A DNA stretch of 64,000 nucleotides from Fonsecaea monophora. Taxonomy: Eukaryota > Ascomycota > Eurotiomycetes > Chaetothyriales > Herpotrichiellaceae. The notes under the pieces are model-generated. The model was not told the DNA's origin and searched no databases. It saw nothing but the letters and a program-made list of their open reading frames with translations. The translations under genes and the position numbers were made by a program. This document shows positions 21,978 to 32,756 of this stretch, piece by piece; the stretch's first letter is position 1, and every line of letters begins with the position of its first letter. The stretch is from positions 1-64,000 of the forward strand of contig NW_019173995.1 of the NCBI RefSeq assembly GCF_001642475.1. Direction: 5' to 3'.

Positions 21978-22954
21978 ATGGCCTCGGGGCGACTCCTAGA
22001 AGGTCCCATTCGATTGAGACATGAAGATGAAGAAGATTATGAGCTGGAGCCTTCCGACGCGAATTTAAACAGCCAAACGCAGTCGGAGAGTGACATCTCA
22101 GAGGAAAGCAACTCGGAGTCTGACAACGAGGTAAATCAATCTACCAGCCGCCGGAGTCCTTCTCCTGTGCTGACAACGTCTAGGATAACGCTCTGTCATC
22201 TGGAATTGAACCTGACGAAGAAGACTCCTTGGGAAATATCAGCTTCGGCGCTTTGGCGAAAGCCCAGGAAACGTTCGCTCCCAAATCCCGGAAACGAAAG
22301 CTCGCGGATAGCTTGGAAGAGCCCGCATCAGACAAGGCCAAAGTGAACAGAGAAGAATCTTTCGATACGCGCAAAAGAGCCAAGGAAGCACGGATTGATG
22401 CACCCAAGAGAAGTTCAAAACATGCGCCCGCAGTTGAGTCGGCGCGGAAGCCGGTCTCGCGGAAGAGAATCATATTCGAGCCACCCCCTTCCCTGAAAGC
22501 GCGAGACCCGCGCTTCGATCCCACAGTCATGTCCGCAAATCGAGACAGGAACGCCACGGAGAAGGCAAACCGTAACTATTCTTTTCTGACCAAATACCAA
22601 GCCGACGAGGTTCTGCAGCTCAAGGCCCAAATCAAAAAGGCCAAAGACCCCGAGGTTGTTGCCGACTTGAAGCGACAAGTCATGTCCTTGGAGTCAAAGA
22701 TCCGCAGTTCAGAAGCCCATCAGCGTGAAAAGGAGATCCTGAAAAGGCATAAAGAAAAAGAAAAGGAAGCGCTTCGGACTGGACAGAAATCCAAACCTTA
22801 CTACTTGAAGGAGGCCGACGTTAGAAGACTCGCTAAGGAGGAGAGACTGCAAAGTCTGGGCAAGAAAGTCCGGGATAAGGCAGAGAAGAGGCGACGGAAG
22901 AGAGAGAAGGCCAAAGAAGCACGAGATATGCCCAGGGCAAGGCGTGAACGATAG
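21978..22954 (+). CDS. RRP36: rRNA biogenesis protein Rrp36
   Basis: Two exons: 21978-22130 and 22184-22954. The 53-base phase-0 intron has donor GTAAAT, branch GCTGAC and acceptor TCTAG. Product 307 residues. The first 75 residues are acidic (HEDEEDYELEPSD and following). The conserved Rrp36 core begins near KARDPRFDPTV and continues through YSFLTKYQADEVLQLKAQIKK and SKPYYLKEADVRRLAKEER. It ends in a Lys/Arg-rich coiled helix. Rrp36 is a nucleolar component of 90S pre-ribosomes needed for early cleavage of 18S pre-rRNA. Its stop lies only 31 bases from the stop of the convergent dehydrogenase gene, so the 3' UTRs must overlap. Confidence 0.9.
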
Positions 22955-22985
22955 CAATCACGAGATGCAATTGTACCGTGGATGA

Positions 22986-24452
22986 CTATGGTTTCATCTC
23001 CATATCTACGACCAACTTTCCGCCCACGCCCCGGTGATAATCCTCGACCAGCTCGTTCAACTTTTCCAGCGGATACGTCCTGATCTTTGCTCTCACGCCG
23101 TTCTTGGCCGCGAAGTCGACCATGGCCTGCAGCTGTCGGTTCCTCCCAGTCAGGACGCCCACCAGCTTTATGTGTCGAAACACGAGATCGCCAGGCTTGA
23201 ATCTCCACCCGTCTTTGGGGAAACTCACGCAGACACAGGTACCGTGGTGCTTCAAGATGCCCATACCAAAGTCAAAGGCGGCCTGGGATTCAGGGAGGAC
23301 GATGGACGAGTCGCACCCCTTCTCGCCCTCGAGCCCCTTTTCAGCCTCGCCAAAAATGCGCTTCTTCGCATCATCCACCGATTCCTTCAATGCGTCTACC
23401 ACCGTGACCCTCTTGCCGTCCTCTCCTAGTCCCTCAATCACATCCTTTAACATGCCCATTGCAGGTGTGGTGTCGACTGCGACAACATTCCATCCCAGCT
23501 TCGCCGCAAATTGCACCCCCAGATGACCCAATCCACCACCCGCCCCGAGAATCGCCACAGATTTGCCTTGTCCACTGCCCTTTGCACCGGTAGTATCCAC
23601 ACCCGCGGCCTCAAGGGAATTCCAAACCGTGACTCCCGCACACATCAGTGGGGCTATGTCGACTGCTCGCATGCCGCCAGCCTCAGGGACGCGGGCAACC
23701 TGCCGGACATCTACAAGACACCATTCCTGGAAACCACCGTCTTTAGTCATTCCCAGATTGCCGGCCCGTGTACACCAAACACCATATCCTTTCATGTCCC
23801 CACCATTCTCCGTACACTCCTTGCACTGGCCGCACGGGTTGAACGCCCTCCCAGGCACGCCGACCAAACTTCCGACCTTTAGTCCTTTCGCCTCGGCTAC
23901 CTTCTGCGCGTCGGCGCCGATCTGCTCGATGACGCCGGCAAATTCGTGAGAGCCGATGCGCGGCAGGTCTTGCTGCATGGCACCGGACACGAAAACCGCA
24001 TCCGTGTGGCAGTACGAGGCTGCCTTAACGTGGACGAGGATCTCATGTCCCTTGGGCGGAGGCGGTGCGGGGTGGTCGGTCTTGAAGGTATAGGGAGTAT
24101 TGAAACGTTCTAGCACTTGAGCGCGCATTGTGGACGGGATTCTTCGGTTGAGGGGATTATTACTGGTGTGTTTGGTGTCGCCGCTGCTGTGTGTATGAAG
24201 AGTTCTGACAAACCCAACTCGAAAGGTCGCAACCTCACTCGCGCAGCTGCGTCTCGTGAGTCGAGGTTCAACGGAGCTTTGCGTGCGGCAATTCTCTTTC
24301 GAACTCGCGGTTGACGATGGCAGGTGCTGTAACGGTGACGATAAAGCTGATGCCCGCGAAGATGACGGCGTCCTCCTTGGGCCTGTCGTCCGTCGGAGGA
24401 GGAATTGAAACAGGTCTGTCGTTACTCTTGCCGGACCGTGCCCTCTCAGCAT
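22986..24452 (-). CDS. zinc-dependent alcohol dehydrogenase (NAD type), possible mitochondrial form
   Basis: Open from ATG 24452 (488 residues), with a second ATG at 24128 that gives the usual length (380). Counting from the second start, the catalytic zinc ligands are Cys40 (SYCHTD) and His61-Glu62 (GSHEFAG), with a further Cys in APLMCAGVT. The structural zinc site is C99xxC102xxC105 with Cys119, an unusually wide last spacing. The nucleotide fold carries GAGGGLGHLG followed by VVAVD, whose acidic end favours NAD(H). This is the class of yeast Adh1-Adh5, interconverting alcohols and aldehydes. The 108-residue extension is Arg/Ser-rich with few acidic residues, like a mitochondrial presequence, but could be 5' leader read by chance. 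Confidence 0.88.
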   Translation of the reverse strand: MLRGHGPARVTTDLFQFLLRRTTGPRRTPSSSRASALSSPLQHLPSSTASSKENCRTQSSVEPRLTRRSCASEVATFRVGFVRTLHTHSSGDTKHTSNNPLNRRIPSTMRAQVLERFNTPYTFKTDHPAPPPPKGHEILVHVKAASYCHTDAVFVSGAMQQDLPRIGSHEFAGVIEQIGADAQKVAEAKGLKVGSLVGVPGRAFNPCGQCKECTENGGDMKGYGVWCTRAGNLGMTKDGGFQEWCLVDVRQVARVPEAGGMRAVDIAPLMCAGVTVWNSLEAAGVDTTGAKGSGQGKSVAILGAGGGLGHLGVQFAAKLGWNVVAVDTTPAMGMLKDVIEGLGEDGKRVTVVDALKESVDDAKKRIFGEAEKGLEGEKGCDSSIVLPESQAAFDFGMGILKHHGTCVCVSFPKDGWRFKPGDLVFRHIKLVGVLTGRNRQLQAMVDFAAKNGVRAKIRTYPLEKLNELVEDYHRGVGGKLVVDMEMKP

Positions 24453-25646
24453 TCAAAAAGCGGCCTTTTTTTTGATTTCTTTTTAGATCTCCCTCTCCTT
24501 TTCGGTTATATGCTCCAAAAAAAAAAAATACCCCCGCGACGGAGAAGTTTCTCCGAGATATTGGATATCTTTCCGTTGCGTAGTATCCGGGTAGATGCGA
24601 ACAAAGACCTCCTTGTCTTCCGTTCCCCGTCTTCCGTCAGCAGTCAATCGATTGATATACAGTACCTCGTACTTCTAATCGACTTTCGAAGAAGAGATAA
24701 GTAAGAGTGAGGTAGGAGGAAGTGCGGGAAAAAAGAACGAAACTTGAAGGAAACTATTCTTGTTTCCAAAAGAGAATAAAACACAGCGAGAGAACTTAGG
24801 AGGACCTCAACAAGGGATCCAGCACAGACTCGGACTCGGACTTTGGATATTTGAACAAAAAAAAAGGGTATCAGAAAAGGGAGGGGAAAGGAAGGGCATT
24901 GAGAGGTAAGGTCTGAATGAGGGTTTGCCATGTTGGAGAAAAGGACTGTTCAGCCTCGTCCGTGGGTGGCGGGGTTGAGGCTTTTCTCCAATTCCGAGTT
25001 GGGGAAGGCGAAGGAGCAAACCGCGAGACTGCCAAACTGTGTCAGGCTCTATACAATCTCAATCTGAAGTTCACTTTCCTTTTTGCCTGTCCAACAAAAT
25101 GTCGCATCGATATAGGAGCCATCCAGATAAAAAGAAAGTTGACCCCGACAAAGGGAATGCTCTTCAGCTTTGGCACCGATCAAGGTGACTAAATTTCCCA
25201 TTTTCCAAGCCTAGCGAATCTGTGCACTACCAAATTCGTCCTCCTTTCCCACCCATCAATCCCGAACGTAATCACAAAATGCATCATCATCAACCCTGTC
25301 CTTGGTATCTGGGAGACCTTTGGCGCCCACCACATCCTCCTTAAATCAGCCGTCCCACCCGATTCGTTGTGTCCTGAAGTCGGTAATTGGTATTAAGCAA
25401 TAGTCCCAGTCCAGCCAGTCCTTGTTCATCATTACGCAGTTGTCCCCATTTGCGAGTTCATCAGCCAAAAAGAACACCTCGATCCCCAAAAGGCGGTTCA
25501 AATCCCACAGAGCTCAACAGATCATAGATCCGAGAGAGCAAAAGCCAGTTGTCTCATTACGCCGTAAAGCGCCGTCGCCCAAGAAGAGCTGGGAATACGT
25601 TTTCAGTATCCAAAAGGACATGAAAGCGACGAGCTGTGGTTACAAC
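24453..25646. other. intergenic region with homopolymer tracts
   Basis: Upstream DNA of the dehydrogenase and 3' flank of the next minus-strand gene. A/T homopolymers occur near 24465-24475, 24518-24529 and 24856-24868, and a GTACCTCGTAC-like motif at 24662-24672. No coding frame is convincing. Confidence 0.55.
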
Positions 25647-27059
25647 TCAGGAGTGGAACAAGTCCCAGGCTCTCGAGCACAGGCTCAAGAACTCCTCCTT
25701 CTTTGCTCTCTGGGTAGCCGGGCTGTCCCTTCCCTCCCCAAAAGGTCCGTTGTAACGAATTCGATCGGGGCCTGGACCGAGCGGGGGACTGCTGCCATCT
25801 TCATACTCGTTGCGACTTCTCCTCCTGCTTGTGGATTGCATGCTGGGTTGGTATTTGTGCGGAGTCAGACTGTCTTTATGCCCAACGCGAGGTGAAGGAG
25901 GTGTAGGGGGTTGGTGACCACCATAGTGAACGATTTTCGGCAGCAGCTCCTCCCGGCCCCCGGTCAACTCATGCACTGCTTCTTCCGCCGATCGATACTC
26001 TCTTGGGCGGTCGAAATTATGTGATTGATGCTGAGACGCCGGGTGAGCTGTTTGCGGAGCGAATCCTGGCGATGGCAGGGGAAGACCGTGGCTTTGAGAC
26101 GAAGTTGAGCTTGCGTGAAGGAAAGGCGGTCGACTAGCGCCCGGATGCAGTTCGTTAGCCCCAAAGACATCGGCAATAGGAGGCAACCGGTTCGTTGTCT
26201 GCATAGCAGGCACGTGATGAATATGTGAGTTTTGCGCCAGGTTGGGTGTTTGGTTGTTGATCTGCCTCGACATAGGAGGGGGATCATGTCGACCGGTGAA
26301 GGTCTGATTCAACGGCGCGGATTGTATGACCCTTTCGTTGGCAAATCGTTCGGCGGGAGGGGGGACAATCGATAAACCTGGTGGGGGTCTCTTCTTCGAA
26401 CCATTTACGGTGCTCTTGCTCGAGGTTGGGCCAGCTCCTTCACCAGGCTTTCCAGACTCGGGCGCATCGCCTCGAGCGGATTTAAGGAGTCTTGCCTGGA
26501 TGATTGATCGTTGTTGGTCCCGGACTGAAATGCTGCGTTCAAGCTGTTCCCGCATGGCAGGATCTTGGGTCTGAAAGCCAGGCGACAAACAGGCTAAACC
26601 GACGTCATGCATCACCAGGCCGTCTCTTGCAGTCAGTGGTGTTGCAGAAGGCCGCGAGTTCAAGCCGGTGGAGATCGAGGTATTTGTATTCAAATCCAAC
26701 TTCTTTGGACGGTGACGAGTGCTCGCCTGCAGCGAGGGAGATGTTGGTGGCTCTTTCTTGACAATGATCTTGGGATTTCCGTTGCTCCTACTGCTGGGTC
26801 GGAGGACAATCAGCTATCGTTTAGCAGGAAATAGGAGCGTCGATACAACTTACGACCTAGGGGACCTTTTCCCATCCGAAGGTGTCCTTTCACTTGAATT
26901 CATGCCACCACTCATTTCCGAGGTCATGGCCATATCTGAATTTCTGTCCTTAGGGGTCGAGTTACTCGAAGGAGCTAATGGTGGATATGCTCTTGGGCTT
27001 GGATTTCGGTCAAGGGGTGGGAGCGCAGCCATTATTGCTGGAGCTACAGCTGTCGACAT
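25647..27059 (-). CDS. conserved disordered fungal protein of unknown function
   Basis: Two exons: 27059-26854 and 26793-25647, 450 residues with this junction. The start is ATG 27059 in the context CTCACCATG. The donor is GTAAGT; the acceptor is the tandem CAGCAGTAG, where each of the three AGs keeps the frame, so the product may differ by one or two residues. The N-terminus is Pro/Ser-rich. Conserved-looking blocks include GLACLSPGFQTQDP, MREQLERSISVRDQQRSIIQARLL, RPPPGLSIVPP, RVIQSAPLNQTFTGRH, EELLPKIVHYGGHQPPTPPSP and the C-terminal KKEEFLSLCSRAWDLFHS. I recall similar blocks in Eurotiomycete hypothetical proteins but know no assigned role. The short basic/aromatic end could be a docking motif. 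Confidence 0.8.
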
Positions 27060-30000
27060 GGTGAGGTCGGCCGTCAGAAACCGGGGTGCAGAGGGGCTGC
27101 TGAGGACTCGAGTCGCACAGGTAGCCCTTGACAAAACAGCAGTGAACAATCCAGCTCTTTCTCCCAGTGATAAAAGACTTGTAGGTTCAAGCTTCCCGCC
27201 GATAGTCGATTGTAAAGGCGTCGGAGGCGGCCCCCAAAAAAGAATAATTGGACGCTAAACGAATGGCTTCGCCAGCAAGCAGCGCGAGATGGATGGCGGC
27301 GATTTGCCAGCAAGTCGAGCACAACCTTGCGAGTAGCGAGCGACCGTGGTAGCGACAAAAAAAATCGAAAGGCGACTTGAGGTGTTTTGTGAGAGGCGGA
27401 ATAGTAGAGAACGGGATGAGCAAGCAACGAGCGGCTAAGGTCGTGTAGAAAACAGACCTCGCGGATGCAGGTGACGGATGGATAGGGAAGGGGGGAAAAG
27501 GAAAGGATACGAGCACAAGTGCAATTGGGAAAAATGGAAATGGGAAAAGGCGGGCGGCGCAGGGAGGGGAAGGGAGGGCAGGGAAGGGAGCAAATGGAAC
27601 GCGCAGGAGGGCCCCAAGGAGCCCCAAGGACACCCGCAAACGAGAGACACGACACCGGTCGAGTGTCGCGAGTCTCGTTGGGTTCACACTAGGGATTCAG
27701 AATTGGGAACTGGAACAGATGAGATCCAAGCCCCTAGCCTCGACTGGTGTTAGGCCCACCCGCCTGAGCCAGGAACAACGTCGAGAAGTGGTCCTGGGTG
27801 GGCTTCGGTGGCACTGGGGTCCTAAGAACAAACTGTCAGAGCTTCTCTTCCGGCCTGCCATGTGTCTGCGCAGATTGTGGCCGTTAAGCCGAGTCTGGGC
27901 TAGCGATGAATAACCAGAAGTTTCATGGGCGCCACCTTGAGGGCCTCTCCAGGGGGGGCGTGCATCTGACACGCAGCACCAGAAGCTCCAGCAGCACCCA
28001 CAAACACCCAAAAGTTCGAGCTGGAGTTATGCCGAGCCTGGTTCACCCCCCTTCGACTCCCAGCATCTGCGGCGTGATGGCATTACCACTATGACTCGAT
28101 CCCCCATTCTGGTGCCATCCATGGCTCGATCCCAACCGGTTCATGTTTCGGACTTCGCTAGTTTGTCCTCTAGTCAGCCAACACACGCGGGAACCTCTCG
28201 GATGCGACAACTAAGCGACCTCATTCGGCCCAGAGTCTAAGCTTAAAGGCTTGCCTCGCGCTCCTGGGGCTCTTGACTTTGCCCACCCTGCGGCAAATCG
28301 TGTTTCATATGCCGAAGCTTTGCGTCAATATTATTGTCATGGGCATTTGTGGGCTTTGATGGTCTCGAGCCGTTTTACTCCTCGCACTTGGTCCTGACAC
28401 CAACGGGTTACAGCCCTCCCCACAGAACTCACCTTTGGATCGTGGACGTGGTCCATCTCAGCACTGTGCTGCGAATGCTACCCCGACCCTGCTTTATCGG
28501 TGTCACATATTAGTCGCAAAAGAGGAGGAATTCGAGTGCACAAAATGAACCTGGTTGGGAGCGACCCGGAAGTTCGGATTCGTACGGGCAGCACTAGGTC
28601 TAACATCAGCCTCTGACGAATGCATGTCACACGTTGCAATCGGTTCCAGGTTCCTAGCAAGGAATCGCACTATCGCCCAGCTCGGTGGAATGAGATGCAG
28701 CTTACCGCCCGCCAAAACATACCCTAGACCTCGTTTGTTGGGGACTATTCGGCATTGCTAGGTACCAAGTAGAGGCATCCCAAATGTTCTACCTAGCTTC
28801 CAAGGCCGAAGCGAAGGTTACTCACTCATGCACTGCATTTTCCAGATGCATTGATACGCACGAGAGCCTAGCAGCAACAACAGAAGTTTCCATGCCCGTT
28901 GACTCAACGGCTGCAATGCTTGACCAAAACCTGCAACATCCAGAATGGGCACAGGGTACTCCATATTACCATGATTAATTTTACCAGAAACAGTACACCA
29001 CGCGGAGAAGGCGCTCTACCCTTATGTGCCTAGACACTCTCTAGGTGAATCACAAGTGGATGGTGAAACGCTTCTAGCGGCCGATCGTGCTGCGGCAGCC
29101 TTCAACTGCTGGGGCAGCTGAACAACGAAAAACAGCCTCTCGATGATCCTGCGAGTAATCATGGTGCCCCTCAAAAATTGGATGGCACTGGTTAAAACAT
29201 GGCCTGCGAGCCCTTGCACGTCTTTCAGCACTGTCGCAAGAAAAGAAGTCCTCGTGATCATTGTCCTACGTGACTTGTGTCAAAATCTTCACATCTTCCG
29301 AGTTCCAGCCATTTTATGATTGGATGCCTTTTCTTCCGCAAGAGGCCTCACATCTCGCTAGTTTCAGGCGTTGGTATTGCAATTCCAACTACGCCTACCT
29401 GAAGCCACGAGGTAGCCCAATCGTGGCGCCCAGATGAGCGAGTGACGAGATGCCTTGAAACGCCCGCACGAGGCTAACCAGGCAGCCAGGCAGTCTATGT
29501 CTGGAGTGTGAGTACATATGGGGGTACTTTGACGGCCAGGCTGCCTCATCATCGTCCGACTTCAGGTTCAGGGACTGTTACTCGAGACTAAGAGTCTGTT
29601 CTTGACACAACCGTCATATCGCGCCTCTTATGCCGACACAGGAGTGGACTTTGTAGCGCTTTCCGCGCGTATCGCGTGGCACAAGCACGGAAGAAGTCTT
29701 CGCAACCACCACGGATTCGGTGCTTTCGATAAGAGATTCTCGTTGTCCCACCTTTGATCGCTAGTTCGCTGACGCCATTCTCTTGACACCAACCAATTTT
29801 GATTTTCTATTATTATTACTTGCATGTACGACAAGCATTAGCAAGTACCTACCTAGTAGTACTCCGTGGTAGGAGATCTATCCACCTTGCTTTCATCATA
29901 CCTCGGCACTTCATCTCTAGCTACACTATGGATGTACATCAAATGTCTGGAGAGCAACCAGTACGAGCAAAACATGGCCACAAAAGGTTTCCATCAGATC

Positions 30001-30782
30001 ACGACATGCAGCACGTTCTGCAATAGTTCACTCTCTGAAAAGAAGCCAACACAACCAAGAACGTCTTGTCAAGGTCTGACTGGGCGAAGAATACAAGCAT
30101 GACGACCCATTTTCGAGACTTGTATCTTGATATGGAGAACCACCTCGCCTCGACGTTGTGCTACCCTTTCAGCATACGCAGAGTCGGTATTATGGGAGCT
30201 TCTCATAGTCTCTTTGGGACTCCCCCGTGATAAATGCCGATGCATCAGTTTTTCGTTGTATGTTAGCGAATGCATGACTGAGGGTGTTTCGCCCTGGCTC
30301 TAGTCGTGCAAACTCGCACAGCACCTCCGGGAAGAAAAGGGTGTCTTTACCACATGGCCTCCGTTTGATTCTTGAGAAATGCACAACATCGCTCCTTCGA
30401 GAAAGGGAAAGCCTGCATAGAATCCGAGTCACAACACCCAAGCTATTCCTCGTATTTATGGTGTGAATAGACGGCAAGTGAGTGAAATCTTTGCCCATAA
30501 CAGCACATACTAGATCATAAAATCAGGAGACACAGGAGGTCTATCGCGAGGAAGTGAACTCGACAAGATGATGCAGAATATACTGTTGTACTTTGGTGCT
30601 CAGTACTCAGTTCCGCTTGACCTATTCCTAATTAGGCGAGTCGCCTCTGGTGTCTTGGCATCAAGAACCCGTTCCCGAGAACCTTGAAGATTTTATATCA
30701 ATTGTCGCATCTGTTTCTGGTCCGCCAACGTCCATTCATCGCCATCTGTTCGAGAAACATATTGACTACAACATATCTCAAG
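27060..30782. other. gene-poor region of 3.7 kb
   Basis: The first 600 bases are presumably promoter and leader of the minus-strand gene starting at 27059; they include a purine-rich tract at about 27480-27610. Between 27.9 and 30.6 kb all open frames are under about 105 residues, on both strands, and none resembles a known family. I saw no terminal inverted repeats, integrase or reverse-transcriptase motifs. The last few hundred bases before 30783 contain the RPC19 promoter. Confidence 0.5.
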
Positions 30783-31356
30783 ATGTCCGAGGTTTCAGAA
30801 GGCGACGTAAACGATCCCGAATATATTGAGGATTTGCTGTTGCGCGGGGCGAAGAAGCTGATCGTGGTAAGTTTCTGGGAGCGGCGGGATTTGGATACAA
30901 CAAAAAAAGTCTTTGATCTACGGTTCTGATGCCTCTTGTGCTGCAGCTTCCGGGCGCATCTTCGCATGCAGCATCATTCCAATTCGAAAAAGAAGACCAC
31001 ACGATGGGCAATGCTCTGCGGTATTTTGTTAACAAGAAGTATGGCTCCGTGAACGATGGAGTTTTTTTGGAGTAGATCATGGGACTGACTTTTGCAGCCC
31101 CGATGTCGAGTTCTGTGGCTATACAATCCCACACCCTTCCGAGACGAAAATGAACATTAGGATACAGACTTGGGGTGAGTGGCTTCTCGTGGTTCTCGTC
31201 TCAATCACCGCCCAATGCTGACCCAGACCAGAGGATACCGAGACAACCGCTGTCGACGCACTCAGGAAGGGTTTGTTAGATATGATTGCTGCTTGCGAAG
31301 TAGTATCAAAGAAATTCTCAGAAGCGCGAGACGAATTCAATGCTTCAAATTCATGA
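30783..31356 (+). CDS. RPC19: RNA polymerase I/III shared subunit Rpc19 (RPAC2)
   Basis: Four exons: 30783-30866, 30947-31038, 31098-31174 and 31232-31356. The introns are 80, 59 and 57 bases, all GT-AG. The product is 125 residues, normal for this subunit. The first ATG is at 30783; the upstream open frame starts with TTG. The alpha-subunit-like fold is clear: FEKEDHTMGNALRYFVNKNP, then DVEFCGYTIPHPSETKMNIRIQT, then a C-terminal helix from TAVDALRKGLLDMIAACE. Rpc19 pairs with Rpc40 to form the alpha-like heterodimer that nucleates assembly of RNA polymerases I and III in the nucleus. It is convergent with the NDUFA6 gene, 139 bases between stop codons. Confidence 0.93.
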
Positions 31357-31495
31357 CCAGGTATCAAGAACGGTCGGGTGTTGAGGGAAATGGATTTGCA
31401 TTGGAAAGGCGCTCGGAGTGTCGGTAGATTTTGGAGGGTCTTCTCTTTCTAGCTATGTACAATTGCTCCAGCGTTGCTGCGAACGGGAATCTGCC

Positions 31496-32147
31496 TTAGT
31501 TACGGCCCTAAAGAGAAGCAAGAGTTAGCCAGCAGGAACAGTGCTGATAGGTGTGCGGCATTGCTTGATGCATACCTCAAGAAAACCCTGGATGAAGTTC
31601 TTCGGCAGTTTCGCATTCTCATCTTCATCCACCCTAAAGTACTTCATGACGTGTGAGTACTGCTTCCAGTAATTCAACATTTCCTGCGGTGAACACCCAT
31701 CTCGTCAGTGTCTGCATGCCACCTTCAGACCATCTTTGTGTAATATTGAACCCACCTGAAATTCTGCATGACTCTGTTGGAGTAGGACGTCGACTGCCTG
31801 TACGTTGTTGACATATCTGTGCTTTTCGAACTCTTCTCTGACTTTCGTACGGATTCTGGAGACCGGCATATTGAGGGAGTAGAGCTGTTGGATCTCAGGT
31901 CCCTTGAATTCCAAAACTCTCAGTCAGCCACCCTTATCCCCCCCAAGCGTAACGAGGTCCGGTATTATGTTCGCGTACCGCTCTCAGCCATTCTCGATAG
32001 GACTTCAGGACTCGCCGTCGTGCATCTGACCAATTGATTGCTGTCATCCGGTCAGTGAATTCCCACCCGTAAGAAGACTGGATTCCGAGGATCGTGACAC
32101 CTACAAGAACGTGACCGTTGGGCCAGATATGTGGGATTTATGACCAT
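31496..32147 (-). CDS. complex I LYR subunit NDUFA6/B14 (fungal NUO-14.8)
   Basis: Five exons on the minus strand: 32147-32105, 32040-31979, 31902-31756, 31683-31576 and 31507-31496. Introns are 64, 76, 72 and 68 bases. The product is 123 residues. It starts MVINPTYLAQRSRS, continues SINWSDARRRVLKSYREWLRA with the LYR-type S-Y-R-E core, then PVSRIRTKVREEFEKHRYVN, QSHAEFQEMLNYWKQYSHVMKYF, and ends NFIQGFLEGRN. The start and the GFLEGRN end agree with what I know of the Neurospora orthologue. LYR proteins bind acyl-carrier protein; this one sits on the matrix side of complex I and is needed for its activity. The last exon is only 12 bases (GRN plus stop). Each junction was set by frame continuity and consensus. 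Confidence 0.88.
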
Positions 32148-32756
32148 CTTGGAGCTCTCAACTCTCACATATGAGGTCCACAGAGAGAAGGTGAAGTTCC
32201 GGGGTACTGCAAGGTCCAAGTCGCGGTTCAAGTGTGGTGAATCCAGCTTCGAGCTCGGGGTGCGGCAGCGTCACCTTCCGCTTGTGTTTGCTCCGCAGAA
32301 TCTCGATGTCGGCAACAATCGGACCTAAGCCTGTTATGGAAAAGACTAATCTACATTCAGCAAGTATTTATTGCTGCTCTTGTTTAGCATCTATTGACCC
32401 CTAATGAAATGCGAGGACGAGTATATTTATTGGTTCCGAAACTTCGAGGTGCTCTCAGAGGTACGAGTGTTGATTCAATTGCTCAGACAAGCTCTTAAGC
32501 TTGTCAATTAACAGGAGCTGAAAGTATTGACCATCTAGTGCGGGCCACCGATAATCGCATCAGGGTTCACTAGCGCGGGTCTGAGGCCTTGGGATTACCA
32601 AAGGACGAGACCTGATTGATTGCATGGCGGCTGCGAAAGACAACAGCCAAAAGCAGCGACAACAGAACCCCGTGTTGGGCAAGTCTGACAAGACGGATTT
32701 ACTTTTTCTTTCTCGACCTGTCTTTCACGAAACAGCAATCGTCGAGACAGGTCAAA
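32148..32756. promoter_or_regulatory. divergent promoter region, NDUFA6 and HIS3
   Basis: 609 bases between outward-facing starts. I looked for the TGACTCA amino-acid-control element expected near histidine genes and did not see a perfect copy. Confidence 0.4.

Noticed and set aside
25485..25515. GGTTCAAATCCC string suggestive of a tRNA T-loop
   Set aside because: The flanking five-base stems do not pair (GGCGG against CCCAC), and no anticodon arm lies upstream.
22986..27059. Secondary-metabolite cluster centred on the dehydrogenase, or linked to the monooxygenase at 48 kb
   Set aside because: No polyketide, peptide, terpene or transporter gene is nearby; neighbours are ribosome, replication and mitochondrial genes.
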